From: an uncultured beta proteobacterium
GTDB lineage: Bacteria > Pseudomonadota > Gammaproteobacteria > Burkholderiales > Burkholderiaceae_C
Assembly: GCA_903859265.1 (NCBI GenBank)
Contig: CAIOLZ010000306.1
Span: 1 to 8,405, forward strand
DNA: 8,405 bases
Reading direction: 5' to 3'
Shown here: positions 1-7,038 of the stretch, in pieces
Layout: each line of letters begins with the position of its first letter
Numbering within the stretch: the stretch's first letter is position 1
Notes under the pieces: generated by a model
Database searches by the model: none
What the model saw: the letters and a program-made list of their open reading frames with translations, nothing else
Told to the model about the DNA's origin: nothing
Made by a program: the position numbers and the translations under genes

Positions 1-747
1 CGTCATGACGGCCACCGTATCGCTCATACTGATGCGCCTGGGATTCACCACCGCGGCGCGCTTGCCGAGTCGCGCAATGTGAATGCGGTCCGCGACCTCA
101 AAGACATGCGGCATGTTGTGCGAAATCAGCACCACAGGCAGTCCTTTGTCGCGGACGCGTCGTATGAGTTCAAGCACCATGTTTCCTTCTTTGACACCGA
201 GTGCAGCGGTCGGCTCGTCCATGATCACCACATGTTGCGCAAAGGCGGCTGCGCGGCCTACGGCAACGCACTGGCGCTGTCCGCCTGAAAGCGTTTCGAC
301 GGCCTGGGTCATGGAGCGTATGCCAACTTTGAGGTCATTCATGCGGTTGATGCTTTCGGTGAGCATTTTCTTCTTGTCGATAAAGCCGAGTGCGCCCAAC
401 AGGCCCGGGCGGCGCATTTCCCGGCCGAGAAACAGATTTTCGGCAATTGTCATGGCAGGCGCGACGGCCAGATCCTGGTAAACCGTCTCGATGCCGGATC
501 GGCGCGCGTCCATAGGACTGCGGAAATGGATGACTTTACCGTCGAGCAGAATTTCTCCCTGGTCCGGGATCGTTGCACCCGAGAGACATTTGATCAAGGA
601 CGATTTACCGGCACCGTTATCGCCGATCACGGCCAGAATTTCACCAGCCCGCAACTCGAAGTCAACGCCATCGAGTGCGGTGACCTGACCATAACGTTTG
701 ACCAGCCCTTTGGCCTGCATCACGATCGTGTGTTTCTGGCTACTCAT
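1..747 (-). CDS. frcA: Sugar ABC transporter ATP-binding protein, FrcA-like (3' end cut by window edge)
   Basis: This is the cytoplasmic ATPase that powers the neighbouring sugar permease. The 249 residues present carry a full ABC set: Walker A GDNGAGKSS at residues 42-50, signature LSGGQRQ at 153-159, Walker B ending in MDEPTAAL with D177/E178, and the switch histidine in SHN at 210. It is a single ABC domain, unlike the double-domain RbsA/MglA proteins. That matches the FrcA type, whose usual length near 260 residues suggests only about a dozen residues are lost off the window. The ATG is chosen because it overlaps the permease stop by one base (TAATG) and has a good ribosome binding site. 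The gene is last in the frcB-frcC-frcA order. Fructose is the best guess for the substrate, but ribose or another monosaccharide is possible; the ATPase itself does not tell. Confidence 0.92.
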   Translation of the reverse strand, partial: MSSQKHTIVMQAKGLVKRYGQVTALDGVDFELRAGEILAVIGDNGAGKSSLIKCLSGATIPDQGEILLDGKVIHFRSPMDARRSGIETVYQDLAVAPAMTIAENLFLGREMRRPGLLGALGFIDKKKMLTESINRMNDLKVGIRSMTQAVETLSGGQRQCVAVGRAAAFAQHVVIMDEPTAALGVKEGNMVLELIRRVRDKGLPVVLISHNMPHVFEVADRIHIARLGKRAAVVNPRRISMSDTVAVMT

Positions 748-1706
748 TAACGTGCTCCTTTGCGAGACATTTGGTCGGTGGCGACTGCCAGAATTACCAG
801 GATGCCGGTGACCAGAATCTGGTACACCGATGACACGCCCATGAGCGTGAGTCCGTTGCGAAACACACCCACAATCAATGCGCCCACCAGCGACCCCAGA
901 ATAATGCCGCGCCCGCCAAACAGGCTGGTTCCGCCCAGCACCACTGCGGTAATGGCGTCCAGGTTTTCAGTCTGGCCGCCGTTGGGGTCACCGGCGCCGG
1001 TGCGGGCCACCGTCAGCGTCGATGCAATTCCATAAAAAACACCGGCCAGCACGTACACGCCGAGCAATACTTTGTCCGTGGAAATGCCACTCAGGCGGGT
1101 CGCCTCGGGGCTGTTGCCCACCGCATAGATATGGCGCCCCTGCGCCGTATCCCGCAACCAGATCCACACCCCCAAGTAGAGCGCAAGCATCAGAACCACG
1201 CCATAGGGAACATGGGCGCTGCCCAGCGGAAAGGTTTCACCCAAAAGGTTCATGCCATCGGGAATGTTGGTAATGGTTTGCGCGTGCGAATAGAGCTGGG
1301 TGCAGGCAAATGCGATATTCAATGTGCCCAGCGTCACGATAAAGGGTGGCAGCTTGATACGTGTTACCAACAGCCCGTTGATCAGCCCGAACAGGCTGGT
1401 AACGGCAATGCCGCAAAGAATGGCAACCGGGGCGCTGAGGCCGTAGTCGGCGGCGAATTTGGTCATGACAATCGATCCCAGCGCCATCACCATGCCGCAG
1501 GACAAGTCAATTCCGGCGGTCAGAATAATCAGTGTCTGCCCAATGGCGATCGTGCCAACCACCATGACCTGCTGCAGGATCAGTGCCGAGTTCTGCAGCG
1601 TCAGAAAATTTTCGTGTTGAAACGAAAAGAAGGCACAGGCCAGCACCAATGCAATGGCCGGGCCCAAGGTTCCCATCGGGGGTAGTTTGGCTTTTAACGC
1701 GTTCAT
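747..1706 (-). CDS. frcC: Sugar ABC transporter permease, FrcC/RbsC family
   Basis: This inner-membrane permease forms the sugar channel with the FrcA-like ATPase and receives substrate from the periplasmic FrcB-like protein. The predicted protein is 319 residues, very hydrophobic throughout with many membrane segments. It carries two hallmarks of the ribose/fructose/xylose permease family: LTAGIDLSCG at residues 62-71 and GGTSLFGGRG at 258-267. The latter is the cytoplasmic loop that contacts the ATPase. The start is uncertain. I chose the ATG at 1706; an in-frame TTG at 1751 would add 15 residues, but those codons lack the GC-ending bias of the rest of the gene. Neither start has a clear Shine-Dalgarno sequence. 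The gene lies about 105 bases downstream of the binding-protein gene and overlaps the ATPase start by one base. Confidence 0.92.
   Translation of the reverse strand: MNALKAKLPPMGTLGPAIALVLACAFFSFQHENFLTLQNSALILQQVMVVGTIAIGQTLIILTAGIDLSCGMVMALGSIVMTKFAADYGLSAPVAILCGIAVTSLFGLINGLLVTRIKLPPFIVTLGTLNIAFACTQLYSHAQTITNIPDGMNLLGETFPLGSAHVPYGVVLMLALYLGVWIWLRDTAQGRHIYAVGNSPEATRLSGISTDKVLLGVYVLAGVFYGIASTLTVARTGAGDPNGGQTENLDAITAVVLGGTSLFGGRGIILGSLVGALIVGVFRNGLTLMGVSSVYQILVTGILVILAVATDQMSRKGAR
755..760 (-). promoter_or_regulatory. Ribosome binding site for the frcA-like ATPase
   Basis: AAGGAG on the minus strand lies 7 bases upstream of the ATG at 747. It sits inside the last codons of the permease, so the ATPase has its own strong initiation site as well as the TAATG stop-start overlap. 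It fixes the ATPase start. Confidence 0.7.
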
Positions 1707-1811
1707 GGAATGTGCTCGATGAGGAGAGAGAAGCGAAAGCACCTGCGACAAATTGTCTCAGGGCCTTCGCACATGCGCTCAGCGTCAACGGACGCGCGAG
1801 GCTAAAGCCAA
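1707..1811 (-). other. frcB-frcC intercistronic gap with small hairpins
   Basis: About 105 bases separate the binding-protein stop from the chosen permease ATG. On the minus strand the gap holds GGCT-TT-AGCC just after the stop and GCGTC-CGTT-GACGC (plus-strand 1782-1795). Neither is followed by a T-run, so they do not look like a full terminator. In many ABC importer operons such hairpins protect the 3' end of the binding-protein message and leave less permease transcript. That role here is inference. Confidence 0.35.
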
Positions 1812-2801
1812 TCAGTCACCCCAGCACTGGCCACGTGCCGTTTTGGTGTCGATGCTCTTGACGCCGGCCATGGGCTTGGCGGCAACCAGGTCAACGCCGG
1901 TATCGGTGTAACCGGTCTGACGCTTGCCATCCTTGGCATATTTGACGCCAGCGGCCACGCCCAATGCAGCCATCTTCAAGGGATATTGCATGCTGGTCGC
2001 TGCAATCACGCCTTTTTCGACGTTGCCCACACCGTTGCTGCACATGCCGTCCACACCCAGAATGACGACATCTTTTTCTTTGCCGGCGGCCTTCAAAGCC
2101 TTGTACGCACCGGCCGCGGCCGGCTCATTGATCGCATACACCACGTTGATGTTGGGGTTCTTTTGAAGGCAGTTTTCCATGCCGGTCTGACCCTTGGCAG
2201 CGTCACCGTAGCTGTCAGCCATACACACCACTTCGGCGGGCTGAGCCAGTTCGTTGCTCTTGGCGTCCAGCGACTTCAAACCATAGCCGGCCAAAAAGCC
2301 GTTGTGGCGCTGCGCGCCCACCGGATGACCGGGGAACAAGTCCATGGTGGCGATCACGGGCGTTTTGCCCTTGAGTGCTGCCTTGGCGTACTGACCAATC
2401 AGCTCGCCGGCTTTGTAGTTATTGGTAGCAAACAATGCATCGGCTTCGTCCACCGGGCTGTCCAGGGCGATCACCTGCACGCCCTGGGCGCGGATTTTCT
2501 TGATGGTCGGAACAATGGCGTCACCAGAGGATGTGATCAGGATGGTCTTGGCGCCAGCAGCCACCATGTTTTCCATGGCGCTGATTTGGCCGGCGGTATC
2601 ACCGTCCTGTTTGCCGGCGGCGGAAAGCAACTTGGCACCCAGCTTTTTGGCTTCTGCTTCGGCGCCTTCCTTCATCTTCACGAAGAAGGGATTGCTTTCG
2701 GTTTTGGTGATGAGGCCGATGACCGGTTCTGCAGCCATTGCAGACGTCATGGCCGACGCGGCGAGTGCCATTGCGCTGAGCGCCAGCATGGATTTCTTCA
2801 T
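1812..2801 (-). CDS. frcB: Periplasmic sugar-binding protein of ABC transporter, FrcB-like
   Basis: This is the periplasmic receptor that captures a monosaccharide and delivers it to the FrcC-like permease. The 329-residue product starts with a clear signal peptide: MKKS, then a hydrophobic alanine-rich stretch, with a likely cut after AMA at residue 23. The mature part begins VIGLITKTESNPFF and continues with KEGAEAEAKKLGAKL. This is the usual opening of the pentose/fructose binding family (periplasmic-binding protein type 1, LacI-like fold). Further family features are ALDSPVDEADALFATNN, the hinge stretch NEPAAAGAYKAL and ILGVDG. From memory the sequence is closest to the fructose-binding FrcB of rhizobia, so fructose is my preferred ligand, but binding must be tested. 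The ATG at 2801 is supported by GAGGAG 7 bases upstream. It is the first gene of its operon, behind a divergent promoter. Confidence 0.93.
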   Translation of the reverse strand: MKKSMLALSAMALAASAMTSAMAAEPVIGLITKTESNPFFVKMKEGAEAEAKKLGAKLLSAAGKQDGDTAGQISAMENMVAAGAKTILITSSGDAIVPTIKKIRAQGVQVIALDSPVDEADALFATNNYKAGELIGQYAKAALKGKTPVIATMDLFPGHPVGAQRHNGFLAGYGLKSLDAKSNELAQPAEVVCMADSYGDAAKGQTGMENCLQKNPNINVVYAINEPAAAGAYKALKAAGKEKDVVILGVDGMCSNGVGNVEKGVIAATSMQYPLKMAALGVAAGVKYAKDGKRQTGYTDTGVDLVAAKPMAGVKSIDTKTARGQCWGD

Positions 2802-2868
2802 ATTCGTTCTCCTCGGGAAGTGGATATTTCTGTCGTTAAAAATCAGGGAGGTCCCTGGGTTATTACGC

Positions 2869-2897
2869 TTTACGTCCTAGCGTGGCTGCACTATATT
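2869..2897 (+). promoter_or_regulatory. Sigma70-type promoter for the kinase-eut operon
   Basis: TTTACG (2869-2874), a 17-base spacer and TATATT (2892-2897) form a plausible promoter pointing at the PfkB kinase. The -10 overlaps that of the divergent frcBCA promoter. Transcription would start near 2904, so the leader would be only about 28 bases to the first ATG. Confidence 0.5.
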
Positions 2898-2919
2898 CGC
2901 CCTCGACTAACTAAATCAA
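2890..2919 (-). promoter_or_regulatory. Sigma70-type promoter for frcBCA
   Basis: On the minus strand, TTGATT (plus positions 2914-2919) and TATAGT (2890-2895) are separated by 18 bases and point toward the frcB-like gene. Start of transcription would fall near 2883, giving a leader of about 80 bases. The -35 lies inside the 21-base dyad, which suggests repression by occlusion. Confidence 0.6.
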
Positions 2920-2930
2920 GTTACTTTAGT
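2910..2930. promoter_or_regulatory. Dyad operator candidate between the divergent operons
   Basis: ACTAAA (2910-2915) and TTTAGT (2925-2930) are perfect inverted arms around a partly symmetric 9-base centre; 16 of 20 paired positions match. The site covers the -35 of the frcBCA promoter and lies just after the predicted kinase transcription start, so one bound protein could shut both units. An extra ACTAA at 2906-2910 repeats the left arm. The AT-rich ACTAA/TTAGT arms resemble operators of ROK-family sugar repressors such as XylR. That family assignment is inference, and no regulator gene is in the window. Confidence 0.5.
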
Positions 2931-2931
2931 A

Positions 2932-3939
2932 ATGGAAAACCCTCATATGGTGCATAAAAATTCCGCGATCCAGGTCGCCACGGCCGGTGAAGCATTGATC
3001 GACCTGATCGCCAATGCCGATGGTCTTTTCGTGCCGTGTATCGGTGGCGCGGTTTACAACCTGACGCGCGCCCTGTCGCGGCAAAGCGTGCAAACGCTCT
3101 ACCTGAACCCGCTGTCACGCGACCGGTTTGGGCGCCAACTCGCAGCAGGTCTTGAGGCGGATGGCGTCCATCTGGCAAGTCCGGGGCCGGTGCAGGAAGT
3201 GACCTCGCTTGCCGTGGTCAATGTGAACCCGCAAGGCCATCCGGAGTACGCTTTCTACCGGGAGGGCGTGGCAGACCGTGCCACCAGTGCAGTGCAACTC
3301 ACCCGGTTTTGTGCCGATGTGCCTGGTTTGAAAATTGTCTGCACGGGCGCATTGGCGCTTTCGCCGGACGATGACAGCACCTACCTGCCCTGGCTGTCGG
3401 CGCAGCAGCAGGCAGGGAAAACCATTGTGATAGACGCCAACTTGCGGCCCTCGGTCATGCCCGACGTCAAGCGCTACCGCAGCCATGTGCTCAACACCTT
3501 GCAATATGCCGACGTCATCAAAGTCAGCGATGAGGACTTGGTGAATTTGGCCACTCCCGGCGCCACACCACTGGACCAGGCCCGTCATATTCTGAACAAC
3601 TCGAGCGCCAGCGTTCTCGCGCTGACGCGCGGTAGCGAAGGCGCCAGTCTGCTCACCCGCCGCGGCGACGTGTTTCAGGCCAGGGAGACTGGCGCTTTGA
3701 CGGTAATGGATACGGTGGGCGCGGGCGATTGCTTCCTCGCCGGTCTGGTGGTTGCCATGCTGGAGTGCGGGCTCGGCAGCGATTTGGGCAGCCGTGACGT
3801 GCAGCAAGACGATGCCAGAGCCTTGCTGCAAAACGCGATTGCCAGCGCCAGCATCTGCGTGCAGCGCCGTGGCTGCATGCCGCCGGTCCGCGATGAAGTG
3901 CTTGCCCACGTGGCAAGCGGTAGCGTCGCGTTTGGATGA
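2932..3939 (+). CDS. PfkB-family sugar kinase (probable fructokinase)
   Basis: This cytoplasmic ribokinase-fold enzyme transfers phosphate from ATP to a sugar hydroxyl, probably trapping the sugar brought in by the divergently encoded FrcBCA importer. The 335-residue length is usual for the family. The N-terminal substrate motif is GGAVYNLTRALSRQ from residue 38, followed by LSRDRFGRQL in the place of the common GdDxfG element. The C-terminal signature is DTVGAGDCFLAG from residue 260, with D266 as the expected catalytic base in the GAGD anion hole. VIDANLRPSVM near the middle is also typical. The start is uncertain: ATG 2932 has no Shine-Dalgarno sequence and directly abuts the operator dyad, while ATG 2947 has only a weak GGAAAA upstream. 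The stop overlaps the next gene by 4 bases (ATGA). Fructose is inferred from context; 2-keto-3-deoxygluconate, ribose or another sugar cannot be excluded. Confidence 0.9.
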   Translation: MENPHMVHKNSAIQVATAGEALIDLIANADGLFVPCIGGAVYNLTRALSRQSVQTLYLNPLSRDRFGRQLAAGLEADGVHLASPGPVQEVTSLAVVNVNPQGHPEYAFYREGVADRATSAVQLTRFCADVPGLKIVCTGALALSPDDDSTYLPWLSAQQQAGKTIVIDANLRPSVMPDVKRYRSHVLNTLQYADVIKVSDEDLVNLATPGATPLDQARHILNNSSASVLALTRGSEGASLLTRRGDVFQARETGALTVMDTVGAGDCFLAGLVVAMLECGLGSDLGSRDVQQDDARALLQNAIASASICVQRRGCMPPVRDEVLAHVASGSVAFG

Positions 3940-4583
3940 CCCGCATGGCTGCCTTCGACTTGCCCCCAGGGTGCTTGCAGCGCGCAGAACAGTTGCTGGC
4001 GAGCGGACAACGCAAGATTCTGGGCATCGTCGCGCCACCCGGTGCCGGCAAGTCCACGCTCGCCGAGGCGCTGGCGCATACCCTCCAAGGCCGCGCTCAG
4101 GTCGTTCCCATGGATGGATTCCATTTGTCCAACGCCGCATTGCAAGAGCTTGGCCGGGCTGACCGAAAGGGCGCGCCGGACACCTTTGATGCCGATGGCT
4201 ACGCGCACCTGCTGCGACGGCTGCGCGCCCAAAATACCGATGCCAACGCCGGCCAGACCATCTATGCGCCACTGTATTTGCGCACACTCGAGGAAGGCAT
4301 TGCGGGGTCGCTTGCCATTCAGGCAAGCACGCAACTGATCATCACTGAGGGCAATTATTTGTTGCTGGATGAAGGGGGATGGGCTGCAGTTCGAAATTTG
4401 CTCGATGAGGTCTGGTACCTCGATATTGACGATGCGCTGCGCGAATCGCGGCTTCTGAAGCGCCACATGCAATTCGGTAAAACCAGTGAACAGGCACTGG
4501 CCTGGATCGCTCAAACCGACGCTCCGAACGCCCGCAGGATTGCCCTCACCCGGTCACGGGCGGACTGTATATTCAGCGTGTGA
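3936..4583 (+). CDS. frcK: FrcK-like P-loop kinase (phosphoribulokinase/uridine kinase superfamily)
   Basis: The 215-residue protein is a P-loop phosphotransferase of the uridine kinase/pantothenate kinase type, similar to FrcK encoded with frcBCA in rhizobia, whose substrate is not established as far as I know. Visible elements are Walker A APPGAGKST at residues 33-41, the acceptor-binding PMDGFHLSN with D60, KGAPDTFDADGY at 78-89, the EGNYLLLDEGGW stretch from 138, and an arginine-rich lid including LLKRH around 173-177. The ending NARRIALTRSRAD matches the usual end of the family, so the gene appears complete. The start ATG overlaps the PfkB kinase stop (ATGA), and its own stop overlaps the eutB GTG start (GTGA). 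Translation is therefore probably coupled in both directions. Having two kinases in one transcript suggests either two steps on one sugar or different substrates. This is inference. Confidence 0.85.
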   Translation: MTRMAAFDLPPGCLQRAEQLLASGQRKILGIVAPPGAGKSTLAEALAHTLQGRAQVVPMDGFHLSNAALQELGRADRKGAPDTFDADGYAHLLRRLRAQNTDANAGQTIYAPLYLRTLEEGIAGSLAIQASTQLIITEGNYLLLDEGGWAAVRNLLDEVWYLDIDDALRESRLLKRHMQFGKTSEQALAWIAQTDAPNARRIALTRSRADCIFSV

Positions 4584-5977
4584 CGCACGCATTCACCCAC
4601 ACCGCAGGTAGCACAACATACGGCTTTCGGGACCTGAAAGACCTGATGGCCAAGGCCACGCCACTGCGTTCGGGTGACCAACTGGCGGGACTTGCGGCGC
4701 AGAGCTCACAGGAACGGGTGGTGGCGCAAATGGCATTGGCAGATTTGCCGTTAACCACCTTTTTGAACCAGCCGCTGGTGCCCTATGAGCACGACGAAAT
4801 TACGCGGCTGATTATCGATACCCACGACGCGATGGCGTTTGCGCTGGTTCGCCATTTGACGGTGGGCGACTTTCGCAACTGGCTGTTAAGCGATGCTGCC
4901 GACAGCGCCACACTGACCGCATTGGCACCGGGCATCACGCCCGAGATGGCCGCCGCAGTGAGCAAAATCATGCGCCACCAGGACCTCATCCTGGTGGCCC
5001 AAAAATGCAGTGTGGTCACTGCGTTTCGCAATACCCTGGGACTGCGCGGGCACATGGCCACACGCTTGCAACCCAACCACCCGACCGACGACAGCACCGG
5101 CATCGCAGCCAGCATACTGGACGGCCTCCTATATGGCAGCGGCGATGCGGTGATTGGCATCAATCCGGCAACCGACAATGTGGCGCAGGTCAGCCGGCTG
5201 CTGCACATGCTGGGCGACATCATTGAACACTACAACATCCCGACCCAGTCTTGCGTGCTGACCCATGTGACCAACACGCTGCAGGCGATCGAACAAGGCG
5301 CCCCGGTTGATCTGGTGTTCCAGTCCATCGGCGGCACCGAAGCCACCAACACCAGCTTTGGCATCAACCTTGCGCTGCTGCAGGAAGCCAATAGTGCAGC
5401 GCAGTCACTGCAGCGCGGCACGGTGGGCAACAACGTCATGTATTTTGAAACCGGACAGGGCAGCGCCCTGTCGGCCAATGCCCACCATGGCATGGACCAG
5501 CAAACCTGCGAGGCCCGCGCCTACGCCGTAGCGCGGCACTTCAAGCCGCTGCTGGTCAACAGCGTGGTGGGCTTTATCGGACCGGAGTATTTGTTCGATG
5601 GACGGCAAATCATTCGTGCCGGTCTGGAAGACCATTTCTGCGCCAAGTTGCTGGGTTTGCCCATGGGCTGTGATGTTTGTTACACCAACCACGCCGAGGC
5701 GGACCAGAACGACATGGATGTGCTGCTGACGCTTCTTGGCACCGCAGGCTGCAACTTTGTGATGGGCGTTCCCGGCTCGGACGACATCATGCTCAACTAC
5801 CAAAGCACTTCATTTCACGACGCTTTGTATGTGCGCAAAGTGCTGGGGCTGCGGCCCGCTCCGGAATTCGAGCAGTGGCTGCGGAACATGCAGATTCTGC
5901 GCGGTGCCGGATCTGACTTTGCACTGCATGACGGTTTGCCTGCGGTTTTTGCGAAAAGCATGCAGCGCCTGCGCTAA
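4580..5977 (+). CDS. eutB: Ethanolamine ammonia-lyase large subunit EutB
   Basis: EutB is the catalytic subunit of adenosylcobalamin-dependent ethanolamine ammonia-lyase, which converts ethanolamine to acetaldehyde and ammonia by radical chemistry. The 465 residues are close to the usual 450-470 and the protein is recognisable end to end. Expected substrate-contact residues of the enterobacterial enzyme are present: R162 and Q164 in RLQPN, N195 in GINPATDN, E290 in YFETGQGSALSANAHHG, and D365 in GCDVCYTNHAEADQNDMD. The active site therefore looks intact. The GTG start overlaps the frcK-like stop by 4 bases (GTGA) and has no strong ribosome binding site, which points to translational coupling. 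No EutA reactivase, cobalamin adenosyltransferase or ethanolamine permease gene is in the window. The placement behind sugar kinases is atypical. Confidence 0.96.
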   Translation: MTHAFTHTAGSTTYGFRDLKDLMAKATPLRSGDQLAGLAAQSSQERVVAQMALADLPLTTFLNQPLVPYEHDEITRLIIDTHDAMAFALVRHLTVGDFRNWLLSDAADSATLTALAPGITPEMAAAVSKIMRHQDLILVAQKCSVVTAFRNTLGLRGHMATRLQPNHPTDDSTGIAASILDGLLYGSGDAVIGINPATDNVAQVSRLLHMLGDIIEHYNIPTQSCVLTHVTNTLQAIEQGAPVDLVFQSIGGTEATNTSFGINLALLQEANSAAQSLQRGTVGNNVMYFETGQGSALSANAHHGMDQQTCEARAYAVARHFKPLLVNSVVGFIGPEYLFDGRQIIRAGLEDHFCAKLLGLPMGCDVCYTNHAEADQNDMDVLLTLLGTAGCNFVMGVPGSDDIMLNYQSTSFHDALYVRKVLGLRPAPEFEQWLRNMQILRGAGSDFALHDGLPAVFAKSMQRLR

Positions 5978-5990
5978 CACACTGCGTGCA

Positions 5991-6830
5991 ATGGTAGACC
6001 CCAACAAGACCCATCAGACACCGGAAGCTGTGACCGGCAATCCATGGTCAGCGCTGCGCCAGTTCACCGACGCCCGCGTTGCACTGGGGCGTGCAGGAAT
6101 CAGCCAGCCCAGCAAGGTTCATCTGGATTTTCAGTTGGCCCACGCACAGGCACGCGACGCAGTGCACCGCCCGCTTGACACGACCTTGTTGGCACACCAA
6201 CTCGGCCAGGTGTGGCCCGATGCTTCACCCTGCCTCAAGCTGCACAGCGCCGCCACCGACCGGCAGAATTACCTGCAACGCCCCGACCTGGGCCGCCGGC
6301 TCGACAGCGCCTCACAGGAACTGTTGCGGCAGGTTGCTGCGGCAGCCTCGGAGGTCCACGCGTTTGATCTGGCGCTGGTCGTTGCCGATGGCTTGTCGGC
6401 GCTCGCCATAGAAAACCATGCGGCGCCGTTTTTGACTGCGTTACGGGCGAGTCTGACCGGACCGTCCTGGCGCATCGCGCCACTGTGCGTAGTACAGCAA
6501 GCGCGGGTGGCCATCGGGGACGAAATCGGCCAATTGCTGCGCGCCAAAGCAGTGGTTGTGCTCATTGGTGAGCGGCCCGGCCTGAGCTCCCCGGACAGCA
6601 TGGGTCTGTACATGACCTGGATGCCCGAAATCGGTTTAACCGACGCGCGGCGCAACTGCATTTCCAATATCCGGGCCGCCGGACTCAGCCACGCGCAGGC
6701 CGCGCACACGCTGCAGGCCCTGCTGGAACGGTCTCGCCTGCGCCAAGTCTCAGGCGTCGATCTGAAAGACGAAAGCCTTGCACCACCCCGGATGCTGGCC
6801 GAACAAAATACCAGCTTCTTGTTGGACTAG
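5991..6830 (+). CDS. eutC: Ethanolamine ammonia-lyase small subunit EutC
   Basis: EutC pairs with EutB to build the active lyase and helps hold the cobalamin cofactor. The 279-residue product is slightly shorter than the roughly 295-residue enterobacterial protein. Conserved features are the early NPWSALRQFTDARVALGRAG, the DFQLAHAQARDAVH helix, VVADGLSALA in the middle, and the strongly conserved ERPGLSSPDSMG from residue 194, followed by the C-terminal CISNIRAAGLSHAQAA. The ATG at 5991 follows the eutB stop by 13 bases. The open frame continues upstream into eutB, but that part is out-of-frame coding shadow with no family resemblance. There is no clear Shine-Dalgarno sequence, so translation may depend on eutB ribosomes. 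It is the last gene of the plus-strand operon. Confidence 0.94.
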   Translation: MVDPNKTHQTPEAVTGNPWSALRQFTDARVALGRAGISQPSKVHLDFQLAHAQARDAVHRPLDTTLLAHQLGQVWPDASPCLKLHSAATDRQNYLQRPDLGRRLDSASQELLRQVAAAASEVHAFDLALVVADGLSALAIENHAAPFLTALRASLTGPSWRIAPLCVVQQARVAIGDEIGQLLRAKAVVVLIGERPGLSSPDSMGLYMTWMPEIGLTDARRNCISNIRAAGLSHAQAAHTLQALLERSRLRQVSGVDLKDESLAPPRMLAEQNTSFLLD

Positions 6831-7038
6831 TGCTTTGCGCGGGCAACGCGAGGCAGGAATATCAAATTCATCAATTAAATGCGTGTTTATCGCGAAAGAT
6901 TCCCCCGAACGGGGGATAGCCAATGACCCCCTGAGGAACTAAAGTTCTTTTCACTGCTGTCACAGTGAAAAATCAGAGTCCATATCAAAAAAGATGTGTA
7001 CCCGTCAAGATCCAACGACGTCCCTTTGGGGATTTTTC
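6831..7038. other. Hairpin-rich convergent intergenic region
   Basis: I see no credible gene in this gap. It holds a run of inverted repeats: CGCG-GGCAA-CGCG (6838-6850); TCCCCCG-AA-CGGGGGA (6901-6916); a second CCCCC at 6927-6931 that could pair with the same G-run instead; GAACT-AA-AGTTC (6936-6947); TTTTCACTG with CAGTGAAAA around a 6-base loop (6948-6971); CATATC-A6-GATGTG with one wobble (6981-6998); and TCCC-TTTG-GGGA followed by TTTTT (7021-7037), a weak terminator-like element. The region could be a structured 3' UTR of the eut operon, a small RNA, or protein-binding palindromes. Confidence 0.5.

Noticed and set aside
1131..1685. Plus-strand open frame of 184 codons opposite the permease
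   Set aside because: It is rich in Gln, His and Gly, as expected from reading hydrophobic codons on the opposite strand, and it resembles no known protein.
1986..2957. Long plus-strand open frame (323 codons) antisense to frcB
   Set aside because: It lies wholly opposite a well-recognised binding-protein gene and the divergent promoter. Its histidine-rich, low-complexity translation is a shadow of GC-rich codons, with no recognisable domain.
3115..4326. Long minus-strand open frame (403 codons) antisense to the two kinases
   Set aside because: The opposite strand encodes clear PfkB and P-loop kinase motifs. The antisense product is rich in Arg, Ala and His with no family signature.
3675..4514. 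Second minus-strand open frame (279 codons) antisense to the frcK-like gene
   Set aside because: It is a complementary-frame shadow of the real kinase genes and has no plausible start context.
5829..5990. Upstream extension of the eutC reading frame into eutB
   Set aside because: The added residues are Cys-rich and unlike EutC N-termini, and eutB is clearly coding in another frame there. The ATG at 5991 fits the family length.
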